Assembly: GCA_033063855.1 (NCBI GenBank)
Contig: CP093829.1
Coordinates: 4,846,243-4,910,242 of the forward strand
Source of the DNA: Smittia aterrima
Lineage: Eukaryota > Arthropoda > Insecta > Diptera > Chironomidae
DNA length: 64,000 nt
Reading direction: 5' to 3'
Numbering within the stretch: position 1 is the stretch's first letter; each line of letters starts with the position of its first letter. Made by a program: the position numbers and the translations under genes. Below the pieces are notes generated by a model. That model was given only the letters and a program-made list of their open reading frames with translations, ran no database searches and was not told the DNA's origin. Shown here in pieces: positions 34,116 through 46,535 of the stretch.

Positions 34116-34882
34116 ACATTTCTCGCTTTGTTGTTAATCGATGTCGAATCCCCTTCCATTAATCAATGTCCATGAAAATCAATTTGCCTAAAACATTGCG
34201 AGCTTATCTTATTGATGTGTCAATGTCCATCCCAAATATTTGCTGAATCGAAACCAATTCTATTAGATAAACAGGCGGAGAGTTGTAAGGGAAGCTTCCT
34301 ACAACAAATTATGAAACAAATGAAGTTAAAGCGAACACAAAAGACTGATTTCCAATCGATTTGTTAATTAATTTAATTTATTTTAGCAGAGAACAACTCG
34401 ACTTAAGGTTTCTCTGGTTGAACTGCTCTTGAGACATTTTTGAAAGAGGAAACTTTTAAATTGAAAAATTCGGGGACTTTACTCCCAAAAGAAAAACAAT
34501 GAAATTACTCAACTTAAAGATTAAGTTCTTATCTCAGGATCAATTGAAAATTGTGGAATGAAAAAAAAATCATTTTAAATTTAGTGGAAGTTCGTACTTA
34601 TCGAGACTTTGTAGACGAAAAATTATTTTAGCAGGAAATCAATAAACAACGATCAACTTTACAATGAAATTATTCAAGCGAACAAAATTGTAATCGCGAG
34701 ATATTTGTATTTGGAAATTTATTACGGAATCAAAATCGAATCTTAGATGTTTAAAATATTTATTAAGCCAATGGAAAATAAAGAAGGAAATTGCGAAAAA
34801 CTTTTATTACGAAAAATTGCATCCAGTGCATTTTGTTTATTGCTCAATGTTCTATCACCAATTACAGATTAATATCATGAGT
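34116..34882. other. Convergent intergenic region between nkd and NUDT19
   Basis: A+T-rich with no open frame worth calling. It contains a plus-strand AATAAA at about 34641-34646, usable by nkd, and a minus-strand one at 34836-34841, usable by NUDT19. The sites are far enough apart that the two 3' UTRs need not overlap. Confidence 0.55.
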
Positions 34883-36058
34883 TTACAGTTTTCCGATTGG
34901 ATCGGTGGTGAATGCTAGGTGGCCATCGATTGGTGGAATATTTACAAACATTTTCACATCAAACATGTCGCGCATCTCTGCTCTGCAGAGTTTCTTTGCT
35001 TTAAATCGCATTTCTTCCATCGTTCTCTCCTCGAACTCATCAATCTTGTGACTACATTCGTTGTAGTTGGGATTTTCTGGATATAAATCATCGCCTGGCA
35101 AGACGTGAAGGAATCCATCGCTGCACTTGAACTGCATTGGCATGTACTGAGCCATGTTCTCGCCATTTCGACTCTTCGCGATTTCAACGACTTTGTCAAT
35201 GCTGTGGATTGCACTGAGTCGTCTCATTTCAACGAATTGCGGAGGAGGAAGCCAAAGTTGTTTCTCCTTATACAAGCGAAGAATCTCGTCAGGAGTTTCC
35301 CACTAAAAGTAAACAAGAAGAACTCTTGAAGTTCTTAGACGACTTTCGCAAACTTTTTAACTCACTTGAAACTCTTGAACTTCATGAGCTTCAGGATAAA
35401 CTGGCGGCATTTCATTCAAAGCAACGAGAAAGAAAGCTGTTTCGAAGCGCCTTGGACGAAAGTACGTTGGAGTTAGCCAACAACTCCATTCATGAATATT
35501 CATTAAATCAGGCACGAGTTTCGTCTTTTCGCAGAATCCCAACAATGAATCCTTATGATCGTGAATTCTTGTTTGCCACTCGGGGATGTCGCAATCCTTT
35601 GCGTGATAAAAGCTGGAGAAAGGAGACGTTGGAGAGTCATTGGCATTCCGACAGAAGACAATTCCTAGTTCTTCGAATGTCTCACGAATTGCAGTTATTC
35701 TTAAGGAGACTTCTCGATCTAAAAGTCCATCCCGACGATCATAAATGTAAGGACGTTTGGTGTCTGCCTTTGGTTTTAGATCATCGATTGGGATTTTATT
35801 TTCCTTCAAGAAGTTGATCCAATCTTTGGTCTCATCAGTCTTATCGATTCCTCCACCGGGAAAGCAAATGCTGTTCGGCATGAAACTCGTCTTCTCCGTT
35901 CTCTTAAACGTCAACACCTAATTTGGATTCTATCATTAGATTATGATGAGTCCAAAGGTTATCAATAATCTCACTTTATAATCAAACTTCAGATTTTTCG
36001 TGACATCTCTCGCGATGACAATTAATGTCGCCGCTTCACGCCACGTTCTCTTCATCAT
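34883..36058 (-). CDS. Nudt19: NUDT19-like Nudix hydrolase (probable peroxisomal acyl-CoA diphosphatase)
   Basis: Three exons, 35975-36058, 35366-35917 and 34883-35302, join in phase 0 and encode 351 residues, close to mammalian NUDT19. The N-terminus RTWREAATLIVIARDVTK starts the Nudix fold. The Nudix box is split by an insert, as in NUDT19: SICFPGGGIDKTDETKDW comes first, and the REVSLRITAIRETFEELGI part with the metal-binding REXXEE core lies about 45 residues later. Downstream WSCWLTPTYFRPRRFETAFF and ALNEMPPVYPEAHEVQEFQ are also family-like. Mammalian NUDT19 hydrolyses CoA and acyl-CoA in peroxisomes. The C-terminus here is Gly-Lys-Leu, a weak variant of the PTS1 signal. Two Met codons start the protein; the first (36058) was taken. 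Confidence 0.9.
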
Positions 36059-36650
36059 TTAGCAGAGTAATTGCACAGGATTCTTTAAGAAAAAAAAATT
36101 GAATAAATATCTTCGGTATCATAAACTTTTATGTTTTGATTTGATTTTCGAATTTTTGTGCAAGATTTTAATAATTTTCTGTGACTGACTGACACAAAAA
36201 AAATTCCTACCAACGAACACCTTTTAAAAGTTAAATAATATTTCTGGGATTCGAACCTCAAGTCAACTTTCTTTGAGTTTGTCAAATGACAAGTCTCTCT
36301 TCTCTCAACTATTTTCTCTTAATAATTCTTGTTTAACTTCTGACAATTTTCGAATAATTTCCCCTCAATCTCATCCAACTCAAACGATTTTCAGCCAAAT
36401 CGCAGTAAACATTAAAGCTCCGATTCGATTGCACAAGAAGATTTCCCACTTCTCCGACTCACACACATAAACACAGAACAACTCCGTGGATACAAAAACC
36501 ACCATCCGAGTCATTCGCTTTTCATACTCCGGTGCAAGTGAACGTTTCGTCGAGGTTGATGTGAAGAAATTTTTTTTGTTTATGAAAAAAATTACATAGA
36601 AAAAAAGTTCAAATTCGTGTTTTTTCATCCCAATTCCTCAAAATTCTAAA
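36059..36650. other. Divergent region between NUDT19 and the epimerase
   Basis: No gene is seen. A GGGATTCGAACC string near 36246-36257 resembles a tRNA T-loop on the minus strand, but no cloverleaf forms around it. The region should contain both promoters. Confidence 0.5.
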
Positions 36651-39600
36651 ATGGCTGCGACGTCGGTGATTGTTTTGGACCGTTCGAACAATACAACATG
36701 CACGATTAATCTACACGGTAAATATTATTGCAAATCTTGACCCCGGCACACTCAGAGCACTTCGGAAATCTCTGTGTCTGAAGGGAAATAGAAATTTTTC
36801 TTGTTCTTCATAAAAACACGGGCGCATGTGAGTGAGTGTTTGAAAGGCAGGCACCAACACATCATGAACAAGTGCCGAATTGAAAAACCCGCGATTTTTT
36901 TTTTCAAAATAAACTTGTCCTCTCTCACTCACATTTCGATTGATGACGAAAAAAAAAAGTTAATGAACAACAAAAGGAAAGGAAGAAAGCTTAATGGTGA
37001 GATTAGAAAGATGAATCGAGGCAGGTTCATCGTCTTCCATTGCGCGAGAGGAAGAAGATTAGCTCGTGTCGAGAGATAGGAGATTTCGAGTCTTTGGATC
37101 TGAATGATCGATGATGACTCCTCTTCAGCCATCATGATCATCATCGCCTGATAGCTTTCATTATCTTCGCCTTTCTTTTGATTAATTTCTCTTGCTCGTC
37201 TTCTGCGTGATGAATGATTAGATTTTTTTTTTGTTCTCTATTTCGAATGCGAACGAAGTAACTGTAATCAAAATCATTTCGAGATCGAGCGTGTAATTCA
37301 TCTCGGCAGCATCTGAATTGTCATTCGATTTATGCTGAACCCTTTTTTTTTCTTCTCATCGTCAGCTTCTCGAAGCATTCCTTTACCCTCGTCGCTAAGA
37401 TATTCTCATGCAGCCCTCAGCATCATCAGAAAAAAAGGGTTCAAAGTCAGATGGTGTTTTCCTTCGAAATTTATTTAAATTTCATGCTTTCAATTCCTTT
37501 CTTGCCTATTCAGTCAGAGCTAGGCAGCAACTTCACTTTGGACTGTGTGCGTTAGAATTATTTTGTCTTTATTTAACGTTAATGTCTTGCGAGCTAGCTA
37601 ACGATCGTTTATTAGTATGCAGTTTCATTTTCAATCGCGCGAAAAAAAATATATTTCAAAGATCTCGTTGCGAGTGACGATGTCGATGGGCAGGTCGAGG
37701 GGATCGTTTGATACTTCAAAAAAGTTGAAAGTTATTAAAAAATCTTTATAATCAAATTGAAATTAATCAAAAAAAAATTTTTTTTCTCTCACAAACTTCT
37801 TACTTTGCATCCCCTCACAAAACAGATTTCTAAGACACTCGACTAGTTTTACCTCCTCTCCTCTCTAACATCTATTAATCAATAAAAACAGGTCTTTTGC
37901 GTTTAGTTGAAGGTCACTCAACAAATTGCCTTTGGCGAATGCTATTTTCGGGGCTGAATTTTCAATTAAAGCGAAATCGCGTTGAGTTCTAGTTTCAACG
38001 GAAATCTGGTTCTTGAGCTCGTTTTCTGTCACTCGTCACATTCTCTTTAGCTTTTTCAAGCTAACTTTCAAAATCATTTGCACGAACGGAACTTTTTCCG
38101 TGTGTTAAAAATCGAATTAAAGGTTTTTTGCTGCGGCTGCGATAATTGCGCGTTTGGATCGCATTTTCGAGTGTAATTTACATAATCAATGGCGTTTGTG
38201 TCATTGACGAGAGTCTTGAGTTGGATGTCGGTGCTTAGAAGTGACTTGATGAATTCTTAGAAGGACTTTTCACTTCTTTTCCTCTCTCGAGGCCTTCGAT
38301 TTTGGGGTCGAGAGGTGACAATCTCGGAAGAGAACCGCTGCCAGCGCTAATTGTTTCTCTATCTAAACAACGCTGAAGTAATAAAACGAAGCGCAAAGCA
38401 GACAAATAATTAAGAAATGAGAAATTTACAGCAGCAACCGACGATCGAAACATGTGTTCAAATAAATCGACTGAATGTTCGAGATAGACGAAGAAAGAAA
38501 GAAAAAAAAATTAATTTCTTGGATTTCCGAGTGAAAACAAGAAAGAAAAAAAATGTTTTATGACTCGAACTCTTTTTTATTTCGAATAATGATTTAAATG
38601 TGTGCCATCATGTGTCCCTAAGCATCGGCAATCTGCTACTTATCTATGAATAATATTCATCGGATGGTGTGTGAGAAAAAAAAATCTCAAAAGGGTTAAG
38701 ATGATCTTTAATGTTCTATTGAACATCCGGACGACGAGCGCCGGATGGAAAATATTTGTGATCAGCAGAAACATCTCTCACATGTTTGCGTTCTCTTGTT
38801 CAATTTCCAGGAGCCACTGTCGTGTCATGGCGCGTTAACAACCAGGAGCAACTGTTCGTTAGGTGAGTTTCACTTCTGTTCTTTGATGTTTCAACTTTAT
38901 GTTTCCATTTGTGATTCTTATCGCCTCGCGATGATCTCAACGAAACATTTTTATCTCTCGCTCTCTCAATTCACATTCTTTGATTTTTCATGTTTCGCTT
39001 TATCGCTTTTTACGTTTCTTTCGTGGTTTTTGTTTGTTTTTCTTCTTGCAAGAATATCGGCTCGAGCGGAAGAAATGTGGAAGCCAACGGCAAGACTTTT
39101 GGCGGCAATGAATCGATTGTGATCAGAACAAATATTTTTTCTTTTTCGATGACGCTAAGCTTAAACTGAGTTGTGCAATTATTGGAGACGGAGAGAAGAA
39201 ATGGGACGATACAAATTGATGCAATCGCAAAGATTATGTTCGTCCCCACAAAAGAAAAAAAAATATTTCCAAATCAGAAGTAACAAAAAGCTTCTCAGTT
39301 CTCGCAGCTTCTGCCATCAGCAAATGAATCTCCCAGCAACAAAAAGTATTTTCATAAAATTCCAGAGCACGAAGCATCGGCGAGCATCTCGTAGACGACT
39401 TTTTCTCCATGTGATTTCACAAACATCGTCCGAAATAATGAAAGAGAGTTTTTGCGTGTGCAATCGAGTCGCCCCTGCTTTGAGAACAGCGAGAACCGAA
39501 AATTTATGCAATTCTCTCGCTGCTGCTTGTTTGCTTTTTGTGGCGGATTTTCCTCTCGAAATCTCATCGGCAAAGGCCAGAAAAGGACATTTCTGCGACA

Positions 39601-41730
39601 TGTTTGATGTGTTTGTGTTCCACCAGACGTTGATTAATCCAATTTTCTCTTCTCTATCTCTTTTACTCGTCCGCCGCCAAACGAATCCCATAAACGGTCA
39701 ATCTTTTTTTTCCCTTCTCAATTCTCCATCATCATCATCATCGTCCAATAAGCAAAAAGTGACGAACGATTTTAATCTTCTCCTCTTGATGATGCTTGGT
39801 CTCCATTTACGATGTTGCAACTAAGCGACGGAGCGGGCAAAACTTATCTCTGATGTGCTTGATGCACAGTAGCTGAAGACGATAATGAAAAATTCATTAA
39901 CTTTTTTTTATGCTTTTCAATTGTTTCTCTCTCGAGCAAAAAAAAATGGTTCGCGTGGAAACCAAAAAAAAGATTCAAGACAATTCATCGATTCGCGTTT
40001 CTCTCGCTGCAGTTATCAACCGAAAAGTAATTTGCAGCTTCTGTTTCGCAACAGTGCAGTTTAATGCTGAGTTCTCTCGCGTTGCCATGAAGAAAAGTTC
40101 TCTCGTTTTCCACGCTCTCCTCGAAATGAGGGAGAAAATGTTTTTCCCTCCCTCTCGACGACTCTGAATGAAAAAGCAACTCAAAGTTCTTCTTCGTTTC
40201 GGGGGGAAAACGCTGGAGCGGAGAATTTTCGCCTAGTTTTTCACCATAGCCACGCTTGCATTTACGTTTTTTCTTAGTACTTTCGTCCATTCATAAAAAC
40301 GCTTCGGAATTCTGTGAGTGTTTTTTGCTCCTCGCTCCGGTTTTTGCTGCCTCTCGCTTCTCCATCTCCGAAAACTTTTTTTTCTGCTGCCTTTTCAAAC
40401 TTTCAAATTGTGAACCGAATTTTTGCTGATGAGTTTCATGGGGTTTTTGCTAGCACGCCAAATTATGGCGAGCACATGAGAAACTCTTTCGGATTTAAAA
40501 GTTTTCTTCTTCCGAACGAGTTTTTGCCTCCGATTCCTTTTCGTGTGTGCACGCTCGGATCTCGAAACTTTAAACTTAAGATGAAACAAAAGTTTTTTCT
40601 TTTGCTTAAGCTGCTTGAAACTTCTTTTGAGCTTTGAGCTTTTCGATTCGAGATAGAAGACAAAACGTTCAAGCGTACAATTGATAAGAAAATGTCGTGT
40701 CTGGTCACACTGACTTTATCGCATTGTTCATCGATGAATCGATGATGAAACGACAATTTTCAGTTTCGTTCAATCAACTTGAGTCAATTTTTTCTAATCT
40801 ATTTATGACCCGTTTCTATTCTAGTAAGCTCGCAGTGTTCGATGGAAAGAAAGCAATTCGAGGTGGGATTCCCTTCGTTTTTCCTCAGTTTGGCCCTTGG
40901 AGTTTTGGCCCCAATCACGGGTTCGCAAGAATAGTTCGATGGACGTTAGAACGTGGACCCGAGCGTCTTCCTAACGGTGATGTTGAGGCTGTTTTAAGTT
41001 TAATGGACACAGATTTCACGCGTTCAATGTGGAATTATCCGTAAGTTTGATTGAAGCATCTTTGACCTCTAACTAACGCTTTACTTCACAGCTTCCGCAT
41101 CACATATCGCATCATATTGAGGGAGAAAGAGCTTCACTTCCACATCGGTGTCTATAATCCCAGTAAAGAGTTGGCATTCTCATTCAACTTACTTCTCCAC
41201 ACGTACTTGAAAGTTCCTGACGTTCGTAAATGTCAAATTACCGGACTGCACGGTTGTACATTTATCGATAAGGTGAGTCATGCCCATGCTAGTCTATGAA
41301 TTATTGTAATTACCGTCGAATTGTTCGCAGACAAGAGACGGTGCAATTTACCAGGAAGGCCGTGAAGTTGTGACGATCAATGAATGGACTGATCGGATAT
41401 ACCAACATACGAATCAAGAGCACATCATTACTAACGTCGTCTCAGGACGAAAAATGCGATTACAGAAATACAATTTTCCCGATACAGGTGAGTCGAGAAG
41501 AATCATCCGCCTACAGTTGACCTTTATATAACTCTTTGCGAAACTCTATTTTAGTTATTTGGAACCCGTGGCTAGACAAAGCTAGAGAGACACCTGACTT
41601 TGGCGACGACGAATACCCAAACATGGTTTGCGTAGAAGCTGGTCACGTTTCGTCGCCCGTGCTTCTACTTCCAGGCACAGCTTTTGAAGCTTCGCAAATC
41701 CTTCAAGTGATTGTGAATCCGAAAAGATGA
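36651..41730 (+). CDS. Glucose-6-phosphate 1-epimerase (galactose mutarotase-like)
   Basis: Six exons, 36651-36717, 38811-38862, 40825-41040, 41092-41272, 41331-41487 and 41555-41730, join in phase and encode 282 residues. The enzyme interconverts alpha and beta anomers of glucose 6-phosphate in the cytosol. Family features in order: TINLHGATVVSWRVNNQEQL, the sugar-phosphate region GKKAIRGGIPFVFPQFGPW, the catalytic-site motif PNHGFARIVRW, FNLLLHTYLKV, and VIWNPWLDKA followed by NMVCVEAGHV with the likely catalytic Glu. The first two exons (67 and 52 bases) are isolated by introns of about 2.1 and 2.0 kb, unlike the 50-70-base introns later in the gene. The TGA at 41728-41730 is followed in frame by a further open Gln-rich stretch. 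Confidence 0.93.
36718..38810 (+). other. Epimerase intron 1 (2.1 kb)
   Basis: No gene is supported. It contains A/T runs and short open frames without family resemblance. The large size among short introns suggests regulatory content, but I identify no specific site. Confidence 0.5.
38863..40824 (+). other. Epimerase intron 2 (2.0 kb)
   Basis: It holds one unusually long open stretch (39171-39824, plus strand, 217 codons, no ATG at its beginning) of low-complexity, Ser/Lys/Leu-rich composition. Nothing recognisable is encoded and no splice frame links it to the gene. CAT repeats occur near 39726-39745. Confidence 0.5.
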
Positions 41731-41859
41731 AATTCGAGGAAGTCCCAGCGCCAAAATCAAAATCAGCCACCCGTTCAAGCTCAACAGCAACAGCAGCAAC
41801 AACAGCAAGCGCCAGTGCAGCCAACGCAACACTTGTCGTTTAATCCTTATATAAGATAA
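41731..41859 (+). other. In-frame Gln-rich extension after the epimerase stop codon
   Basis: Directly after TGA (41728-41730) the same frame stays open for 42 codons to a TAA at 41857. It encodes a basic start (NSRKSQRQNQNQPP), a run of nine Gln written with mixed CAA and CAG codons, then APVQPTQHLSFNPYIR. Mixed Gln codons in the correct frame argue for translation rather than a bare CAG repeat. It may be reached by stop-codon readthrough or by a splice that avoids the TGA. Confidence 0.55.
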
Positions 41860-43210
41860 GCTGTTGATGTTTCTGTTGGGCGTCGGGGACGTAGTTTCTT
41901 TGTCTGAGGAAAACAAAAACCTTTTACTTAACGCGAACTTCAATTTAATCGACGAGACAAAGAAATTCGGCTGCGCTGGGACTTTCATTAGTTAACAAAT
42001 TTATGATTTTTTTAATGATGATGGATGATGATGTACATTGAACTTAAACGAACAGATGAACAGAAAAATATTTTTAAAAAAGACTTCGAGAAGATGTGCG
42101 AGTGTGAAAGTTTGAATGTATCAATGATATGCTGCGATTTGTTTGATACTAAAAATTCCTTTTAAATAATGAAAAAACAACAATGAATTTAATTGCACAA
42201 TTCAGTGCCTTCGACAGCTCTAAGCCTTGACATTGACATCTTTGAATCTGAAAGTTCCATGACGATCGTTTGAGTTTCAATGCGAAACGAGAGTCAAAGT
42301 CAAAATTATTTCGTTTGATGTTTAGGCTTGAGTCGTAAGAAGGCACTGCACAACTTAAAATGATATTAAATGAGAGAAAAACAGCGGAACGATACCAATT
42401 CTTTGATGTATACGATTAGACGTAACAGAAATTCAATCGCGACTCTTTCCGAAACGAATCGGTGCAGACTTAATGACTTAACTTAAAAATAAAATTAAAA
42501 TGTTGTCAATTTCCGTTGATGGAATGAGATCGGCTCAAAATCTATTCACTGCGCGAAAGCAAAAGAGTTCAATGAGGCAACCGCAAAAAATTATCTTGTT
42601 CGATGGTAAACGTTTTCGGTTTGAATTCACTCGACTTAGAACTTAAAGCGCTTAGCGGACTTACAGGTTGTCAATTAATACAATTTTAAGCGATCGAGAC
42701 TTTTTCGATTGTCATTAAATGTTTTTTTAAATGTCTCTTTAAGCATTGGATAATTGTTATTTACACAAGCGATGAAAATTAACTGAACACTTCCATAGAA
42801 CCAGTTGTTGATTTATATTTTTAACGCAATTAAGTTTTTTTTTAATAAAACGAAATAAAAACGAATGTTGACCTGACGAAGACACACTAAGTTGATATGA
42901 CACAAGTTTTATGTTCGACAATTTATGATGAACTTCTATAATCAATTAATGAACTTGTAAATGATCAAATGAAACATTTTCAAAGAAAAATAAATCGAGA
43001 GAAAAAAATTAAATTGAAAATTTAACTTAAATAATGTTTGAGATCGTTGCTAACGGTCGTTGCTATTTCAAAAGTTCTTCGACTACTGAGTAGCGCTAGT
43101 CAGTAGCGCTAGTAAAATGAACTTTTGTACGAAAAACGCTTTTTGGCAAGTTGACAAATTTCATATAAACAAAAATATTCGTAATTTTTTTTAATTGATT
43201 TCTATGCATA
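41860..43210. other. Intergenic region between the epimerase and the ZAD zinc-finger gene
   Basis: A+T-rich 3' UTR and intergenic sequence with no supportable gene. The last 130 bases hold a short direct repeat next to the ZAD gene start. Confidence 0.5.
43090..43113. repeat. Direct 11-base repeat GTAGCGCTAGT with internal palindrome
   Basis: GTAGCGCTAGT occurs at 43090-43100 and again at 43103-43113, about 100 bases before the ZAD gene start codon. Each copy contains the palindrome TAGCGCTA. It could be a paired factor-binding site in the promoter. Confidence 0.5.
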
Positions 43211-45591
43211 ATGCATTCCATTGAAAAGTTGTGTCGTCTTTGTGCTGATGAAATGGAAATGACGACGACTCTGGAGAGTCTCAATGATTTGACGGATATC
43301 CAAAATCTCCTAAAAATTGTAAATATTTTTATTTTTTACGCTCATCTCTTTAACAAACTCTTGCAGGAACTGGACACCACATTGTGCATCTGTATCAATT
43401 GCTACACACTTATTGATAAGATTCAAAAGTTTTCCCAGCGATGTCAAAAGGCACAATTGTTACTAAATTTTTTATCAACCTCAATGCCAATCGACGACTT
43501 GAACTCGGTGAGAAGACAGTTTGGGCTTAGTCTCGACAGTAAAGATGACATGTCAACAAGTGCTAGCATCGACATCGAAATAGTAAACATTAAAAATGAG
43601 TTCACAATTACTCAGAATCAAGGTTTGATTTCTTTGAACACTCTCAACGCAATTTATTTGCAAAACATGATTTAATCACTTCAGTTGAAACTCTCGACGA
43701 TCATTCATTCAACGAATTGGAGGACTTTGGAGAAATTTCAACAATTGCACTTCCTAATGAGAGCTTTGCAATGAGCGATGACGAACATGAAGCAGAAGAA
43801 CCAGAGCAGAGTTTGTTGGAGGAAGTGAAAGAGAAGAAAGACGACGAAGAAATGAAACTTGAGTAAGTCTGAGAAAGATCACAAATATTTATCTTCAAAA
43901 CTAAATTATCGTTTTAGATATTCATGTCACATCTGTAAAGAAAATCTTATAAATTTCTTTGGACTTCAAAGTCACTGTCGGGAGAAGCACGACGCGAATG
44001 CTCAAATAAATTGCTCCTGTGGAGCAACTCTAACATCTCGAACTCAGATTCTTCTTCACAAGAAGCTTCATAAACCGGAGAAGGTTCACGCGTGAGTATC
44101 TCGATAGCATCTGCACAATCATCGGATCAATTCGAAAATCCATCAACGAATCTCGATTAGAAAAATCATTCAACATAAATTCCCTGCATATCAAGCAATT
44201 AGACAGTAGCCGCATTACATCGAACTAACTGCTTTATCTTCTATTCAGCAACGAGGTTTCCCTTTCGCCATTTTCCAAAGACGAGTGGAAAATATTTTCT
44301 AATCTTTAAACTTCGCCTTTTATCTTTTTGATTTGCATTTTGATTGAGAATAATTTTGCCCAGCGCAATTATAATTTCGCCACGTTTTGATCAGCAAACT
44401 GCTACGCGCTTTTAATTCCTGATGGATTTTCGATTTGTGCTTTGAATTTTGCTTAAAAATTCCACCTTAAAAAAACTCTTCCCTTGTCACGACCTTCCAG
44501 CTGCGATCAATGTGACAAAATCTACTCTCATCAGCAATCACTGCATAATCACATAAAGAGGCAACATCCAGAGTCAGAGAAGAGACCATTTCTGTGCACA
44601 CAATGTCCGAAACGTTTCGACAGCGAGAAGAAGCTCAAGATTCACGCTCAAGTTCATTTGCCTGATGACAAGAAAATGATTCATCCGTGTCCTTACTGCG
44701 AGAAGAAGTTTACAAAGTCAGTAAATGTTCAAGCTCACGTGCGGTCAATTCATCAGCTGGAACGGCCGTTTTTGTGTGCGGATTGTGGGAAGAATTTCAG
44801 CACGAAGGGCGCTCTCAAAGAGCATCAAATAATTCATTCTGACACGTATCCATATCAGTGCAGCTTCTGGTGAGACAATTCACGACTCATTCGCTTTAAT
44901 CTTATTAACACAATTCAATTATCTTACTTAGCCCGAAGAAGTTCAAGAACCTTCCTCGTCTGAAAACGCACGAGGACATCCACAACAACACGCAGTACAT
45001 TTGTAACATCTGCGGTATCTCACTAAACACGAAGCGAACTTTGAAGATGCATATGGTGAGTTGAATGAATTGTTGTTCTTCTTCTTTAATTCTGAATTGT
45101 TTGTTTGGTCTCAAAGGTTGTGCACAGTGATCAAAAGAAATATAAATGTCAATATTGTGGATCAAGTTTTAAACGGTCGAAAGCACTTAAAAACCACTTG
45201 ATTCTCCATTCGGGTCTTCGTCCCTACTCCTGTCCGTTCTGCGATAAGGTTTGTCTTGAAAAGTTATTTAAAGAATTTAGTTCTCTTATCTCTTTCTCTT
45301 TTCCCCCAGACTTTCGCTAACGGTTCAAACTGTCGAAGTCACAAGAAGAAGACGCATCCAACAGAACTCGCAGCTCTTGAAGCGAGTGGGAAGTCGGGCA
45401 ACTCAGCGCCAAACATTCCGAGGCTAGAACAGCTTCAACCGAAAGGTCAACACGTAATTACTGTTGAAGGCTCAAATGTGATTCAAGTTCCATTGACGAG
45501 CAGTGATCTCAAAGAACAACTTCCTTCCATTCAAATCGTCGAAGACAGCTTCCAGAGTCCTCTGCAACTCCTCGAACCACAAACGCAATGA
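43211..45591 (+). CDS. ZAD-type C2H2 zinc-finger transcription factor
   Basis: Eight exons, 43211-43318, 43367-43622, 43685-43862, 43918-44091, 44501-44869, 44932-45055, 45117-45248 and 45310-45591, join in phase and encode 540 residues. The N-terminal ZAD uses Cys8, Cys11, Cys45 and Cys48 (KLCRLCADEM and CICINCYTLI) and normally mediates dimerisation. An acidic linker follows (MSDDEHEAEEPEQ, KDDEEMKLE). Then come about eight C2H2 fingers, including YSCHICKENLINFFGLQSH, SCDQCDKIY, FLCTQCPKRFDSEKKLKIH, HPCPYCEKKFTKSVNVQAH, FLCADCGKNFSTKGALKEH, YICNICGISL and YKCQYCGSSFKRSKALKNH. The last exon holds a partial finger (TFANGSNCRSHKKKTH) and a Gln/Ser-rich tail. The first intron is 48 bases without a stop, so it is easily misread as coding, which would disrupt the ZAD. 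Confidence 0.93.
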
Positions 45592-45884
45592 CCAAAAAAG
45601 AAGGGCGGCCGTAATCAGCGGTAATGACACTTGAAATCTATTTACGGAGCTGATCCCAAATCCGCATCTTGCCATCAACCGAACGACATGAAGCCATAAA
45701 TTTCCTGCGAATCATCAAGGAATCTTTGATTTACGTGAAGTCAACGGCTCGAGAAAAAGGAACCGAAATAAAATTGCGAGTCGTGTTTGATGTTCATTTT
45801 ATGTCATTATTTGAGAGAGAAAAAAAATTCGCTGATGACGAAGCGAGGAAAATAAATGAAAAGAAAAATTTCTCATTTTGAAAA

Positions 45885-46535
45885 TTAAATATTTTTATTC
45901 TCGAATTTCTCAAAGCTTTTTATTGCGAATTCCGTAATTTGGTTTATCTCTTCAGCCGATGGATACCAAGATTGAATCTCCCTCCGCTTGCGTCTTGCAT
46001 AGTCATTTGGATCGATCTGTTGGACGAAGGAAATTTAATTTCGTAAGGAATTTTTTTTCGAGATTATTGAAGAGACAACTGACACAGTTTGAAATGTTTT
46101 AGAGAAGCTTTTCGGATTAACGATCTTTCTTGCTAACTCCATAAGCTTCAATTGAGTTGATAAAACTTAAAGAAAACTCACTGTATGTCCGTAGATAGCT
46201 CGAACGACGTTGAACGCAATGTAGAACGTAAACCAAAGAGTAAACCAAAGCGGAATATGCCAAGTCCACCTTCCGACGTAGAAATAACTGTAAGAACCAC
46301 GAGCATCTGCTTTTCTTACATCGTTTACTTTAGGTAAGATCACAGTTGCCACATTATCTTCGATGCTTGTAAGCAGCTTATCGTCGTTAACGTTAAGAGA
46401 TTTAGTCACCGCACTTGAATTCACGTTTGACAACAGCAAAGGCTGTGTCCTAAGCTTCCCTGCTACATTATGCGTTACTTGAATAGCAATTATCACGAAC
46501 ATAAAACTGTAAGCTTGCGTTGAATAGTTCACCAT
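45885..46535 (-). CDS. Small secreted/membrane protein, tandem paralogue of the YLPP-repeat protein
   Basis: Two exons, 46182-46535 and 45885-46016, join in phase 0 and encode 161 residues. A signal peptide covers about residues 1-26. The signature is YSYFYVGRWTWHIPLWFTLW, leading into a hydrophobic membrane segment (about 94-113) and VVRAIYGHT. The 44-codon last exon (RRREIQSWYPSAEEINQITE, then FAIKSFEKFE) aligns with the last exon of the neighbouring gene at 47.7 kb, which is also exactly 44 codons. The two genes are therefore tandem duplicates, one with and one without the large repeat ectodomain. I do not recognise a named family. A cuticle, peritrophic or epithelial-surface role is a guess from the neighbour's composition. 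Confidence 0.75.

Noticed and set aside
36243..36262. tRNA-like T-loop string (GGGATTCGAACC, minus strand)
   Set aside because: Only two or three stem pairs form around the loop and no acceptor, D or anticodon arm could be placed. At most a relic of a tRNA-derived repeat.
39171..39824. 217-codon open stretch in epimerase intron 2
   Set aside because: No ATG at its start, low-complexity composition, no family motifs, and it lies inside a well-bounded intron.
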